A stretch of 64,000 nucleotides of DNA, taken from contig NC_030680.2 in assembly GCF_000004195.4 (NCBI RefSeq), positions 147,563,045-147,627,044 on the forward strand, read 5' to 3'. This DNA comes from Xenopus tropicalis. Taxonomy: Eukaryota > Chordata > Amphibia > Anura > Pipidae. Below, in pieces: positions 1-11,605 of the stretch (its first letter is position 1; each line of letters begins with the position of its first letter). Position numbers and translations under genes: made by a program. Under the pieces are notes generated by a model. That model was not told the origin of the DNA and made no database searches. It saw only the letters and a list, made by a program, of their open reading frames with translations.

Positions 1-164
1 TGTAATTTTCTGCCTCAGTTCCCAGGTACTTGAATTGTCGGATCATTCAGTGTAATGAAAGTGCGGGCAGCGGCACATAAACACCCCAGCAATGGAAGGA
101 TAGTCATAGGATAGAAATACCCGGGGGGGGGGTTGGGTTATGATATAGAGAGTGCTATTCTGAG
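1..164. other. 5' flank or intron 0, no gene seen
   Basis: Short unique stretch with a G-run near 122-132. I see no promoter motif that I could defend. Confidence 0.4.
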
Positions 165-958
165 GCAATTTGCCATTGGTCTTCATTTTTTATTACTTGT
201 GGTTTTTGAATTATTTAGATTTTTGTTCAGCACCTATCTGGTTGCTAGGGTCCAATTTAACCTAGCAACCAGACAGTGGTTTATGTGGTTAAATGATACC
301 CTTTTCTCTGTAATGATAAAACAGTACCTGTACTTGATCCCAACTAAGATATAATTACCCCTTATTGGGGCAGAACAGCCCTATTGGGTTTATTTAATGG
401 TTAAATGATTCCCTTTTCTCTGTAATAATAAAACAGTACCTGTACTTGATCCCAACTAAGATATAATTACCCCTTATTGGGGCAGAACAGCCCTATTGGG
501 TTTATTTCATGGTTAAATGATTCCCTTTTCTCTGTAATAATAAAACAGTACCTGTACTTGATCCCAACTAAGATATAATTACCCCTTATTGGGGCAGAAC
601 AGCCCTATTGGGTTTATTTCATGGTTAAATGATTCCCTTTTCTCTGTAATAATAAAACAGTACCTGTACTTGATCCCAACTAAGATATAATTACCCCTTA
701 TTGGGGGCAGAACAGCCCTATTGGGTTTATTCAATATTTAAGTGATTTTTAGCAGACTTAAGTTATGGAGATCCAAATTACAGAAAGATCCCTTATCTGG
801 AAAAACCCAGGTCCTGAGCATTCTGGATAACAGGTCCCATACCTATAATAAAAAGTAACAATAATAACAAAATTGTAGCCTTACAGACTAATAGTTTTTT
901 GGTTGCTGGGGTCAGTGACCCCCAATAGAAAGCTGGAAAGGAGTTAGAAGAAGTCGTC
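165..958. mobile_element. MITE interrupted by a second, array-bearing MITE
   Basis: 165-285 and 849-958 are the two ends of one element: the left has GGTTGCTAGGG and CCTAGCAACC, the right GGGGTCAGTGACCCCC. Both halves align with the uninterrupted copy at 21550-21850. Between them sits a different MITE (about 286-848) with an array of ~111-bp units and the right end TTCTGGATAACAGGTCCC. The simplest reading is nested insertion with loss of about 45 bp of the host element. Confidence 0.75.
286..735. repeat. ~111-bp tandem array A (about 4 copies), host MITE copy 1
   Basis: Units contain GATTCCCTTTTCTCTGTAAT, ACAGTACCTGTACTTGATCC and GCAGAACAGCCCTATTGGG. Starts are near 292, 404, 515 and 627. 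The same unit, in either orientation, forms arrays B to E at 6620, 39190, 45590 and 52510. Confidence 0.95.
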
Positions 959-1030
959 TAATAGCCATCTTCATGAAGAAATTATTTCTGAAATTTGATC
1001 TGATGTCTGTATAATGTTTATGTTTTGCAG

Positions 1031-1111
1031 AAACACAATCCCTGGGAGACCCAACTGATCAGATATTACCCTAAACCTCCAGTGCTCAGCATGTTTAAAA
1101 ATGAGTATCAG
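1031..1111 (+). CDS. cfap20dc: cfap20dc exon 1: 5'UTR plus start codon, residues 1-7
   Basis: The acceptor is TTTTGCAG ending at 1030 and the donor is GTAATG from 1112. ATG at 1091 gives MFKNEYQ, ending in phase 0 at 1111. I chose this start because CFAP20-family proteins begin MFKN. The 60 nt before the ATG would be 5'UTR; they are also open in the same frame with no stop, so an N-terminal extension from an upstream exon cannot be excluded from sequence alone. The presence of a clean acceptor suggests the transcription start lies in an exon before position 1. Confidence 0.88.
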
Positions 1112-1214
1112 GTAATGAGATTTTTGTCTTTTTTGTTCCATTGCAAAGAGATAAATAGGGCTGTCATTGGGGGTGGTGCCTGAACCAAGACATACATGCA
1201 GAACTCCAGTATTT

Positions 1215-1703
1215 ATATTTATAGGGAATAATGTACCCCCTACTGTAAATGATAAGGATATTAGCAGTCACTGAGGGGTTCTGTGCCCATATAAAGGCAC
1301 AAGGCTGCAGGCTGAGTTATACAGGGAACTCTGAGTATCACTCATGTATTATAAGGGATAATGTACCCCCTACTGTAAATGATAAGGATATCAGCAGTCA
1401 CTGAGGGGTTCTGTGCCCCCCATATAAAGGCACAAGGCTGCAGGCTGAGTTATACAGGGAACTCTGAGTATCACTCATGTATTATAAGGGATAATGTACC
1501 CCCCTACTGTAAATGATAAGGATATTAGCAGTCACTGAGGGGTTCTGTGCCCCCCATATAAAGGCACAAGGCTGCAGGCTGAGTTATACAGGGAACTCTG
1601 AGTATCACTCATGTATTATAAGGGATAATGTACCCCCTACTGTAAATGATAAGGATATTAGCAGTCACTGAGGGGTTCTGTGCCCATATAAAGGCACAAG
1701 GCT
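1215..1703. repeat. ~131-bp tandem repeat, about 3.7 copies (intron 1)
   Basis: The marker ATGTACCCCCTACTG recurs at 1231, 1361, 1494 and 1628 (spacing 130-134). Each unit carries TATAAAGGCACAAGGCTGC. Differences are mostly C-run length changes. Confidence 0.95.
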
Positions 1704-2382
1704 GCTTAGCTGGGCCCAAAGTTCCATTATTCTCACCCCCACCCCAAACACAGCCCTGGATAAGAATTACAGTTCATCTCTATGAGACTATCTGAGAGCA
1801 GTACAAAGCGCCCTGGGTAGAGTTAATCAGAGTGCAGAGAAGAAAGAGGGATATTGTGAGACTGCAGAGGTAAATTGCTTGGGAAAGAGAATAAAGGATT
1901 TTCTATAGAAAGTTTATATGAGCAATACCATGGGAGACAGGGGCTTAATAACCAGGGAGAAATAGAAGGGACGCACCATACTCTGTCATTTCCTACTCAA
2001 TGAGATCGCGGTGCCCTCGGCATAACGTAATATTAAATTCACACAAAAAAAATGCTGTAAGTTTGACTGAACTGAAGTCGCTGCATATTAAATTTCAGCA
2101 TTAAACACAAAAATGTGCGTGTCCCAGCCAAACAGGAGGAATCGATGCGCTGCTCCTTTAAACGCACGTGCCTCTTGCTTTCCTGCTGCAGTAAAAACAC
2201 ATTAGTCATTGTAATGTGATCATCCATACCGGCGCGCTATGTACTTACTGTGCCGGAATACTGCCCGCACTGTGCCCGACTGGCATAACTGCAGCTTGGA
2301 AAATTCCCTTTAACTCACATACATGCTGTATATTGGGGCAGTTATAGGGCAGATTGGTAATTACCCTCGTACGTTAGTAGCT
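1704..2382. other. Unique intron 1 stretch
   Basis: No repeat or ORF I can support. It is locally CpG-containing around 2000-2290 (GCGCGC, GGCGCGC), in contrast to the AT-rich flanks. Confidence 0.4.
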
Positions 2383-3575
2383 GGGAATCCCTATGTGCCA
2401 TAGTTTTATGGTATCTCTCTGTACAGGCTATGAGCAAACTTAGGGGTCTGTTCCTGCTGAATTGTGCTTAGTACAGGGGAATCCCTATGTGCCATAGTTT
2501 TACGGTATCTCTCTGTACAGGCTATGAGCAAACTTAGGGGGCTGTTCCTGCTGAATTGTGCTTAGTACAGGGGAATCCCTATGTGCTATAGTTTATGGTA
2601 TCTCTCTGTACAGGCTATGAGCAAACTTAGGGGGCTGTTCCTGCTGAATTGTGCTTAGTACAGGGGAATCCCTATGTGCCATAGTTTTATGGTATCTCTC
2701 TGTACAGGCTATGAGCAAACTTAGGGGGCTGTTCCTGCTGAATTGTGCTTAGTACAGGGGAATCCCTATGTGCCATAGTTTTATGGTATCTCTCTGTACA
2801 GGCTATGAGCAAACTTAGGGGGCTGTTCCTGCTGAATTGTGCTTAGTACAGGGGAATCCCTATGTGCCATAGTTTTATGGTATCTCTCTGTACAGGCTAT
2901 GAGCAAACTTAGGGGTCTGTTCCTGCTGAATTGTGCTTAGTACAGGGGAACCCCTATGTGCCATAGTTTTATGGTATCTCTCTGTACAGGCTATGAGCAA
3001 ACTTAGGGGGCTGTTCCTGCTGAATTGTGCTTAGTACAGGGGAATCCCTATGTGCCATAGTTTTATGGTATCTCTCTGTACAGGCTATGGGCAAACTTAG
3101 GGGGCTGTTCCTGCTGAATTGTGCTTAGTACAGGGGAATCCCTATGTGCCATAGTTTTATGGTATCTCTCTGTACAGGCTATGAGCAAACTTAGGGGTCT
3201 GTTCCTGCTGAATTGTGCTTAGTACAGGGGAATCCCTATGTGCCATAGTTTTATGGTATCTCTCTGTACAGGCTATGGGCAAACTTAGGGGGCTGTTCCT
3301 GCTGAATTGTGCTTAGTACAGGGGAATCCCTATGTGCCATAGTTTTATGGTATCTCTCTGTACAGGCTATGGGCAAACTTAGGGGGCTGTTCCTGCTGAA
3401 TTGTGCTTAGTACAGGGGAATCCCTATGTGCCATAGTTTTATGGTATCTCTCTGTACAGGCTATGGGCAAACTTAGGGGGCTGTTCCTGCTGAATTGTGC
3501 TTAGTACAGGGGAATCCCTATGTGCCATAGTTTTATGGTATCTTTCTGTACAGGCTATGAGCAAACTCGGGGGGC
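2383..3575. repeat. 93-bp minisatellite, about 13 copies (intron 1)
   Basis: The marker GGAATCCCTATGTGCCATAG recurs every 93 bp from 2383 to the last partial unit near 3575. Each unit carries CTCTCTGTACAGGCTATG, a pyrimidine-rich CTGTACAG that resembles a 3' splice site. Copies differ by single substitutions (GAGCAAA/GGGCAAA, GGGGTC/GGGGGC). It ends 115 bp before exon 2. Confidence 0.96.
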
Positions 3576-3689
3576 TGTTATTTTGCCCCATCATCTTGCA
3601 CTGAATGTACTATGCTATTGCTGATGTACTTACCCTATGGACCCCTATGGATTCCGCTGAGCTCACATTTCCTCTGTTTCCCATTATAG

Positions 3690-3779
3690 GGAGGTGCGTT
3701 TGTGGAAATCTTCAGTGCACAAGGGAAAGATCCAACGGCCAAATGGAAGCTTTCTGGCCGACAGTCCGCAATCTGGAAG
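3690..3779 (+). CDS. cfap20dc: cfap20dc exon 2, residues 8-37
   Basis: The exon lies between acceptor CCATTATAG (ends 3689) and donor GTACCATT (from 3780). It is 90 nt, phase 0 to phase 0, encoding 30 residues that begin [10 protein letters not shown] and end SAIWK. This is the first beta-strand region of the CFAP20 domain, with the family pattern of a glycine-rich turn followed by hydrophobic strand residues and a conserved tryptophan near the end. An ORF starting at 3605 covers the exon but runs in from the intron and is not the true product. Confidence 0.93.
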
Positions 3780-3865
3780 GTACCATTCCTACCCCCCCTA
3801 CTACAGAATCTACCAATGACAATTAGATCAAGTGTGCCAGCAAATTTTATTGGAGTGGTTTATCT

Positions 3866-4290
3866 TTAAATTAACTTTTAGTATCTTATAGAATGGCCCA
3901 TTGTAAGCAACTTTTCAATTGGTCTTTATTATTAATATTTTATAGTTTTTTAATTATTTGCCTTCTTCTTCTTAATCTATCCAACTTTCCAGTGGGGGTC
4001 ACCGACCCCGGCAGCAACAAAACAATTGCTCTGTGACGCTACACTTTTATCACTAATGTTTTACTTTTTATTGCTTATTTTTGTATTCAGTCCCTCGCCT
4101 ATTCATATAACAGTCTCTCATCCAAACCTCTCCCTGGTCGCTAAGTTAATTTGAACCCTAGCAACCAGATAACGGCTGAAAGTCCAAACTGGCGAGTTCC
4201 TAAACAAAAACTGAATGAATGAAACAAAAACCACAAATAATAAAAAATGAAGACCAATTGCAATTATAACATATACTCCAGGTGGCGAGT
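3866..4290. mobile_element. Palindromic MITE in intron 2 (GGTTGCTA family)
   Basis: The left half has CAATTGGTCTTTATT, the right half its inverted partner AATGAAGACCAATTGC, with GGGGTCACCGACCCC and CCCTAGCAACCAG inside. It fills most of the 575-bp intron between exons 2 and 3. Confidence 0.7.
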
Positions 4291-4354
4291 TTCCTTTCTT
4301 TCATGATTTGGGGGATATCTGACTCTCATTTGTCTCTTTCTGTTTATATCCAAG

Positions 4355-4448
4355 GACTTCGATAAAGAAGTCAAGAGTTTTGTCTTTGTACTGGAGGGAA
4401 GTAGCCAGACCAACAAAATGCAGCTGCCCAAAGAGAGCCGCCATAACC
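4355..4448 (+). CDS. cfap20dc: cfap20dc exon 3, residues 38-68
   Basis: The acceptor is ATCCAAG (ends 4354) and the donor is GTGAGT (from 4449). It is 94 nt, entering in phase 0 and leaving in phase 1. It encodes [15 protein letters not shown] and continues to PKESRHN. The block [18 protein letters not shown] matches the strand in CFAP20 that precedes the conserved cytosine- or lysine-rich loop, and is the strongest single match to vertebrate CFAP20DC in the window. It is only 575 nt from exon 2, whereas the following intron is 18.5 kb. Confidence 0.94.
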
Positions 4449-4957
4449 GTGAGTATATTCCTCCCCTATATAGTTTTCATTTTATTACATTTAACACACA
4501 CCCTGGTTGCTAAGGTAATAAGGCCATAGCGACCAGGCAACAATTTACGATCCAATCCTAAAATGTTGCCGTTGCTACGGGCGGCTTTTTGCAGCCCCGG
4601 TTACTTGTTCTTGTGTTAATAGAGAAGTTATTCCAGTGTCATTTTTTTTTTCCCGCCAATGATTTCGCTCATCAGAATTCTGCATTGTGAATAAATATGT
4701 CCCGACAGTAAAGTCAAGTGTGGTTTGTTTGCTGCCGGCGCCAATATAAAGTGGTTTAGTTTCCCACTCTCGTGTTATAATCCATCAGGCAGCGGTACAA
4801 GGGGAGAGTGTGGGGCAGTACATGAATGCTAATATGCAGACTCTCTATCCCAGTAACAGATTGCACCGCCATTGGCAGCAAATACACAAGCAAATACCCT
4901 TAACTATTGGATCTATATGGAATTAAATTGGGATATGTGCTTCCCCTGTTCCAACAT
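4449..4957. other. Unique start of intron 3
   Basis: Only a short GGTTGCTAAGG remnant near 4504 is repeat-like. Otherwise I see nothing to annotate. Confidence 0.4.
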
Positions 4958-6045
4958 CACTACTGAATGCAGGCAGCACTGTATTCACTGGGGGGGGGGG
5001 GGGGGCCCTTATGATTGCATCACTGCTGAATGCAGATAGCACTGTATTCACTGGGGGGTGGGGAAGCTCCTCATGATTACATCACTACTGAATGCAGGCA
5101 GCACTGTATTCACTAGAGGTGGGGAAGCTCCTTATGATTACATCACTACTGAATGCAGGCAGCACTGTATTCACTGGGGGGTGGGGAAGCACCTCATGAT
5201 TACATCACTGCTGAATGCAGACAGCACTGTATTCACTGGGGGGTGGGGAAGCACCTCATGATTACATCACTGCTGAATGCAGATAGCACTGTATTCACTG
5301 GGGGGTCGGGAAGCTCCTCATGATTACATCACTACTGAATGCAGGCAGCACTGTATTCACTGGGGGTGGGGGAGCCCCTTATGATTACATCACTACTGAG
5401 TGCAGGCAGCACTGTATTCACGGGGGGGGGGGGAGCCCCTTATGATTACATCACTACTGAATGCAGGCAGCACTGTATTTACAAGGGGTGGGGGAGCCCC
5501 TTATGATTACATTACTACTGAATGCAGGCAGCACTGTATTCACTGGGGGGTGGGGGAGCCCCTTATGATTACATCACTGCTGAATTCAGGCAGCACTGTA
5601 TTCACTGGGGGTGGGGAAGCTGCTCATGATTAAATCACTACTGAATGCAGGCAGCACTGTATTCACTGGGGGGTGGGGAGCCCCTTATGATTATATCAGT
5701 ACTGAATGCAGGCAGCACTGTATTCACTGGGGGTGGGGGAGTCCCTCATGATTACATCACTACTAAATGCAGGCAGCACTGTATTCACTGGGGGGTGGGG
5801 GAGCCCCTTGTGATTACATCACTACTAAATGCAGGCAGCACTGTATTCAATTGGGGGCGAAGGAGCCCCATCATGATTACATCACTACTAAATGCAGGCA
5901 GCACTGTATTGACTGGGGGGTGGGGGAGCCCCTTACGATTACATCACTTCTAAATGCAGGCAGCACTGTATTCACTGTGGGGTGAGGGAGCCCCTCATGA
6001 TTACATCACTACTAAATGCAGGCAGCACTGTATTCATTGGACGGT
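4958..6045. repeat. ~62-bp minisatellite, about 17 copies
   Basis: The core TGAATGCAGGCAGCACTGTA then TTCACTGGGGGG recurs at 4964, 5027, 5089 and on to about 6040. G-runs vary from 3 to 16 (longest 4990-5005). A single diverged copy of the core appears at 63775-63802. Several ORFs here (for example 5645-5953) are repeat artefacts. Confidence 0.95.
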
Positions 6046-6136
6046 GGGGAACGCAGGTCTTTGTGCACCAGAGTGCAATTAATGGGTACGGGGATCTATT
6101 GTGGCCTGCAGCCTGCACCCATGAATATTCTCTGAA

Positions 6137-6620
6137 TTAAAGGAACAGTTCAGTGTAAAAATGAAACTGGGTAAAATAGACAGACTGTGCAAAATAAAAA
6201 ATGTTTTTAGTATAGTTAGTTAGGCAAAAATGTAATCAATAAAGGTTGGAGTGGGCAGATGTCTAACATAATAGCCAGAACTCTACTTCCTGCTTTCAGC
6301 TCTCTAACCTCTTAGTTAGCCAGTAAAGGTTGGAGTGGGCAGATGTCTAACATAATAACCATAACACTACTTCCTGCTTTCAGCTCTCTAAGCTCTAAGT
6401 TAGTCAGTGACTTTAGGGGGGACCATACAGGACATAACTGTCAGTTAGTTGCATTTGAATGTTACCTGCCGGCTCACAAACTAACTGACAGTTATGTCCT
6501 GTATGCCCCCCCCAAAGTCACTGACTAACTTAGAGCTTAGAGAGCTGAAAGCAGGAAGTAGTGTTATGGTTATTATGTTAGACATCTGCCCACTCCAGCC
6601 TTTATAGATTACATTTTTGG
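6137..6620. mobile_element. TTAA-type MITE with long inverted arms, right end lost
   Basis: It starts TTAAAGGAACAGTTCAGTG at 6137. Inner arms are long inverted repeats (AGTGGGCAGATGTCTAACAT near 6331 against its complement near 6576). The left arm has an ~86-bp internal direct duplication (6240 and 6325). The right terminus is replaced by array B at about 6620. Confidence 0.8.
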
Positions 6621-7455
6621 GATCAAGTACAGGTACTGTTTTATTATTACAGAGAAAAGGGAATCATTTAACCATGAAATAAACCCAATAGGACTGTTCT
6701 GCCCCCAATAAGGGGTAATTATATCTTAGTTGGGATCAAGTACAGGTACTGTTTTATTATTACAGAGAAAAGGGAATCATTTAACCATTAAATAAACCCA
6801 ATAGGGCTGTTCTGCCCCAATAAGGGGTAATTATATCTTAGTTGGGATCAAGTACAGGTACTGTTTTATTATTACAGAGAAAAGGGAATCATTTAACCAT
6901 TAAATAAACCCAATAGGGCTGTTCTGCCCCAATAAGGGGTAATTATATCTTAGTTGGGATCAAGTACAGGTACTGTTTTATTATTACAGAGAAACGGGAA
7001 TCATTTAACCATTAAATAAACCCAATAGGGCTGTTCTGCCCCCAATAAGGGGTAATTATATCTTAGTTGGGATCAAGTACAGGTACTGTTTTATTATTAC
7101 AGAGAAAAGGGAATCATTTAACCATTAAATAAACCCAATAGGGCTGTTCTGCCCCAATAAGGGGTAATTATATCTTAGTTGGGATCAAGTACAGGTACTG
7201 TTTATTATTACAGAGAAAAGGGAATCATTTAACCATTAAATAAACCCAATAGGGCTGTTCTGCCCCAATAAGGGGTAATTATATCTTAGTTGGGATCAAG
7301 TACAGGTACTGTTTTATTATTACAGAGAAAAAGGAAATCATTTTTAAAAATTAGAATTATTTGCTTATAATGGAGTCTATGGGAGATGGCCTTTTCGTAA
7401 TTCCGAATTTTCTGGATAAGGGTTTTTCGGATAAGGGACCCCGAACCTGTATCTC
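6620..7455. repeat. ~111-bp tandem array B (about 6-7 copies) and right end of host MITE
   Basis: Inverse orientation to array A. The marker GGGATCAAGTACAGGTACTG recurs about every 111 bp from 6620 to 7296. After 7340 the host element's unique right end follows (GGAGTCTATGGGAGATGGCC, TTTTCTGGATAAGGG), ending near 7452. Confidence 0.93.
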
Positions 7456-7957
7456 TGGGGTTCTTTGACATTTCCCCTCCTTCCCCCTCGACTTCAATGC
7501 TATTTAGTGTTTTCTAACGGGAAAGTTTTCTTTGTCCTATTTACAATGTCAGCCTATGATGAATGCTGTTTTCTCCAGGCAGATGCGCCGTAAGTACCAG
7601 CACTCATACATATTAATCATGTAACCGCATTCGCTCCCATTAAACAGTTACAGAGACATATGACAAATATTTTCTTGGATTTAGCTGAGGGGTTTTTTTT
7701 TGTCTGACTTATAACATTATGATCATTTTTTCAATTCTACAGGCTGCTTTTATGCTAATGGGAATGATCATGTAGCTAACATTTACTGCTCGTTAGGAAG
7801 GTTTGCTAATGAGAGGTAGGAATTGCTCCTAGCCCCTCCCATATGATATTTGATGCGTACTGTAGTATCATAAGGATATGAAAATGAAGGATCAAAGGCA
7901 TAGGATACACTAATGTGGTCTAGGGGATCCTAACCCCAAACTTAGTACTTGCTACAT
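7456..7957. other. Intron 3, no gene seen
   Basis: Unique AT-rich sequence. Confidence 0.35.
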
Positions 7958-8411
7958 TTAAAGGGGAACTCTTACTTCCAAATCAAAATCTGATAAAAAG
8001 CCCCACACAACTGTATCGTTTGAAATCCTGGCAGGGGAGGAGGGACTAAAACACTTCCCCACAGCTTACAGACAGCATGCAGGAACTACATAACCCACAA
8101 TGCATTGCACTGGGATGTTTCTTTCCTTATCACATGTGCAGCAGGGGATTGTGGGATTGGGAGGAGGCAGGCTGAGGACAGGCGACGAATGTTACATTTT
8201 ATTTGAATCGCAAAGTAGCCAGCCAGATCAGCAGGGGAACAGGGGGTGGGGCTTAGGGAACAGAGGGCGGGGCTTAGGGAACTGTTCCAAACCAGATTAT
8301 TACATTAAAGATCATGAATATTTTTTTAATTGATGTACCTGTATATTGCAAAGTTGCATGAAATTGTGTTTACTTTTCAAAAAGTTGTTTTTTGGTGGAG
8401 TTCCCCTTTAA
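7958..8411. mobile_element. TTAA-type MITE (complete)
   Basis: Ends are TTAAAGGGGAACTC at 7958 and GAGTTCCCCTTTAA ending at 8411, exact inverted repeats with TTAA at both borders. The interior has a direct repeat GGGGCTTAGGGAAC (8248 and 8270). This is the structure of T2/Kolobok-type non-autonomous elements of Xenopus; the family name is recall, the structure is seen. Confidence 0.85.
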
Positions 8412-8864
8412 TATTAGGTAACCAGTATAATAAAACTCACTTTTACTTTCTATATACAGTATCTGTAGTGAGAGTCACCACTAACCCATCATTGGCAACT
8501 GGAGACCCTGTACTTTTACAGTAATTGACAACTAATCCAAGGAGGACTAACCCCAAACTTACTTTTTGGTAGATCTTAGCTCAAATGAGTAGATCTCCCC
8601 CTACTGCTGGATTACCCTTATTTACTGACTTCCTCACAATCTGACAGAGCCTTTACTTTCTGAGAAGATCCTGTACAACTGCTCTGAGAATTGTACGTAA
8701 CTAATCAATAGTAAGTGTAAACCCTTGTACAGTGAGGGGGTGCTAACACCCAAACGTACTTCTTGGAAGAGTTTATCTCTCAGGCTTATACTGAGTAGAG
8801 GATCTGACCCTAATTCTAATCCTTACACACATCTACCCTTTTGGGGTAAATACAAAATTAAGAT
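8412..8864. other. Low-copy repeat-like stretch
   Basis: The motif CTAACCCCAAACTTA recurs at 7929, 8549 and (diverged) 8749, suggesting an old local repeat of about 200-600 bp. Its class is unknown. Confidence 0.4.
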
Positions 8865-9222
8865 TTAAGGTGGCCATACACGGGCCGATTGTAGCTGCCG
8901 ATATCGGTTCCTTCCGGCAGCTAGTCGGCCCGTGTAGGGGCAGAAACGACGGCCATGCCCGACCGATATCTGGCCTGAAATTGGCCAGATATCAATCGGG
9001 CAGGTTAAAAGATTTAGTCGGATCGGGGACCGCATCGGCTCGTTGATGCGGTGCCCGAACCGACTGTGCCATTGCCGCCATTAGAATTCCCCAGGGCCAA
9101 ACGATCGAATTAGCCTACATTTGCCCGATATGGCCCACCCGTAGGTGGGGATATCAGGAGAAGATCCGCTCACTTGGCAACCTCGCCAAACGAGCGGATC
9201 TTAACGTGTTTGGGCACCTTTA
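8865..9222. mobile_element. MITE, family 'GGCCATACACGGGCCGAT', copy 1
   Basis: It starts TTAAGGTGGCCATACACG and ends GGGCACCTTTA. The interior carries paired motifs GATATCTGGCC and GGCCAGATATC, and GCCCACCCGTAGGTGGGG. Other copies in the window: 12354, 25924, 37539 (inverse) and 53515. Confidence 0.85.
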
Positions 9223-10560
9223 GTCGTCACCCCTACCTTGGTGTCCCATGAGAAATACACTATAAGACAAGATCGGATATCACATACTGGGGCTACCTTA
9301 AGTATCTCCCTAGGGGGCACTAGTCTGTTACAGTATCCCTGACAAGACTTAACAAATAGATTGTTAGTACTAGCTTCAGTATATAAAAAAGGCATTTCAC
9401 ATTTCTCTTATACCATTGAGTGTCCAACAAATACAATGAAAATTACCCTTTTGACTCCAGACTCTAAAACACGTCTAAAGGAAAAGGCCAGCTATTCATC
9501 ATTATGAACATTAAAAGCCATTCTGAAAGATTATTCCTTGAATCCCACATAGAAAGTATACCGGTCTCTATTACGAAATATAGTGTTTCCAGCAGTCTGA
9601 CAAGCGTGTGTTCATATTTTCTCACATTCCTTGACACACTAAATGGTTTGTGCAATTCATCATTTGGCAGAAATTATCATAACTTTTCCCCGGTGATAAG
9701 GAAATTCTTAGAATGTTGGTCTATTTCTCAGATGAATTGCTCATAACAATATAATACATAATTGAAACACTTCGTTATAAGGATTATGGTCCATGTTGTT
9801 GCTTCGGGGCTTATTGGAAAAAAAAATCACAAATGATCTAAAAGTCTTATACAAAGACTGTAGTGATTGAAACTCTTACAGTTATCTTAAATATAAATAA
9901 GCAATGGGGGCCTTGAACACCAAGTCTTCCTCACTGTATGGCACCAGTATGAGCAGGATAATTGCTAAAGAGCTTGATTAAAAGCCAATATGAACCACAT
10001 AACTAAATGATCTATTTTCTAGATATTAATGCAAAAAAATGCAAAAATATTACAATGTGCCCACTTCACCTTAACTGTGGCGGACCACCCTGAATGTATG
10101 AATAGGTCCCCATGAGATCTCAGTTTACTGACCGAAATATGGGAGACCCTCCTGACCCTAAGACCTTGTAGCACTATAGATATTTGAAGTGGTGCCTACC
10201 CCATACCACTGTAATGGGTGTGCATGGAGGATGAGTCCTTCGGGCGAGGACTGATATTGTGCCAATAGACTAGAGGGGTCTGAAAGGAGAGGCCAATGGT
10301 CAGAAGCAAGTTGGACAACAAGCAGGAACGGGCAGAAAGGGCGAAGAGTCTGGGACAGGAAGGAATGTGACAGAAGGGGCAAAGGATTAGAGGAGAGGAC
10401 AAGGAATTCGGGAGAGGAAAGAGTGGGGCGGAGGGGGCAAAGAGTCAATGACAGACCTGAAGCATGACTAGCAAAGGAACTGAGCAAGAATAGGACTGGA
10501 GCAGAAATCAGAGCCAGGGATGTGCCCCAGTGCTCAGGTACCAAGACCAATAATCAGGAA
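9223..10560. other. Intron 3, no gene seen; purine-rich 10240-10560
   Basis: 9223-10150 is unique. 10158-10550 is G/A-rich on + and gives pseudo-ORFs on both strands with no recognisable domain. The sequence GGGCTTGGCTTATATA just before the LINE at 10565 looks like the end of another element into which the LINE inserted. Confidence 0.4.
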
Positions 10561-10564
10561 TTGA

Positions 10565-11605
10565 GGAGGGCTTGGCTTATATATCTTGTTGCTTTTTAAC
10601 TTGTTTATTAATGACCTGGAGGGGGGCATAGAGAGTACTGTTTCTATTTTTGCTGATGACACTAAATTGTGCAAAACTATAAGTTCCATGCAGGATGTGC
10701 CGCTTTGCAGAGCGATTTGACAAAATTGGAAAACTGGGCAGCAAACTGGGAAATGAGGTTCAATGTTGATAAGTGCAAAGTTATGCACTTTGGTAGGAAT
10801 AATATAAACACAAACTATCTACTGAATGGTAGTGTGTTGGGGGCATCCTTAATGGAGAAGGATCTAGGGGTTTTTGTTGATAACAAGTTGTCCAATTCCA
10901 GGCAGTGTCATTCTGTGGCTACTAAAGCAAATAAAGTGCTGTCTTGTATAAAAAAGGCATTGACTCAAGGGATGAAACATAATTTTGCCCCTTTATAGGT
11001 CCCTGGTAAGGCCTCACCTTGAGTATGCAGTGCAGTTTTGGGCTCCAGTCCTTAAGAAGGATATTAATGAGCTGGAGAGGGGATGGAAGGGTTAAACTAT
11101 GAGGTTAGACTGTCGAGGTTGAGGTTGTTTTCTCTGGAAAAGAGGCGCTTGCGAGGGGACATGATTACTCTGTACAAGTACATTAGAGGGGATTATAGGC
11201 AGATGGGGGATGTTCTTTTTTCCCATAAAAACAATCAACGCACCAGAGGTCACCCCTTTAGATTAGAGGAACGGAGCTTCCATTTGAAGCAGCGTAGGGG
11301 GTTTTTCACGGTGAGGGCAGTGAGGGGGTTGGGGAATGCCCTTCCTAGTGATGGGGTAATGGCAGATTCTGTTAATGCCTATAAGAGGGGCCTAGATGAG
11401 TTCTTGAACAATCAGAATATCCAAGGCTATTGTGATACTAATATCTACAGTTAGTACTAGTGGTTGTATTTATAGTTTATGTATGTAAGTGTATAGATTG
11501 GTAGGTGTGGGTTAGGTGTGCTGGGTTTACTTGGATGGGTTGAACTTGATGGACACTGGTCTTTTTTCAACCCTATGTAACTATGTAACTATGTAACTAT
11601 GAGTC
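10565..11605 (+). mobile_element. CR1-like non-LTR retrotransposon, 5'-truncated, + strand
   Basis: The 3' part of a reverse transcriptase gene. FADDTKL (the YADD-type catalytic motif region) is encoded near 10650. The next block runs LENWAANWEMRFN..KCKVMHFG and KDLGVFVDNKL (10669-10998). After a frameshift near 10990 the last block reads FSLEKRRLRGDMITLYKYIR and RGFFTVRAVRGLGNALPS (11083-11454). The 3' end has TTGAACTTGATGGAC and a tail of (TAACTATG) repeats at 11578-11601. The frame breaks make it non-functional. CR1/L2-like by motif recall; exact clade not determined. Confidence 0.85.

Noticed and set aside
10158..10550. 130-codon minus ORF
   Set aside because: Low-complexity purine/pyrimidine-skewed DNA with no domain; competing ORFs in other frames.
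10669..11454. Intact reverse transcriptase gene
   Set aside because: Only the 3' part is present, split by a frameshift near 10990; it is a decayed CR1-like copy.
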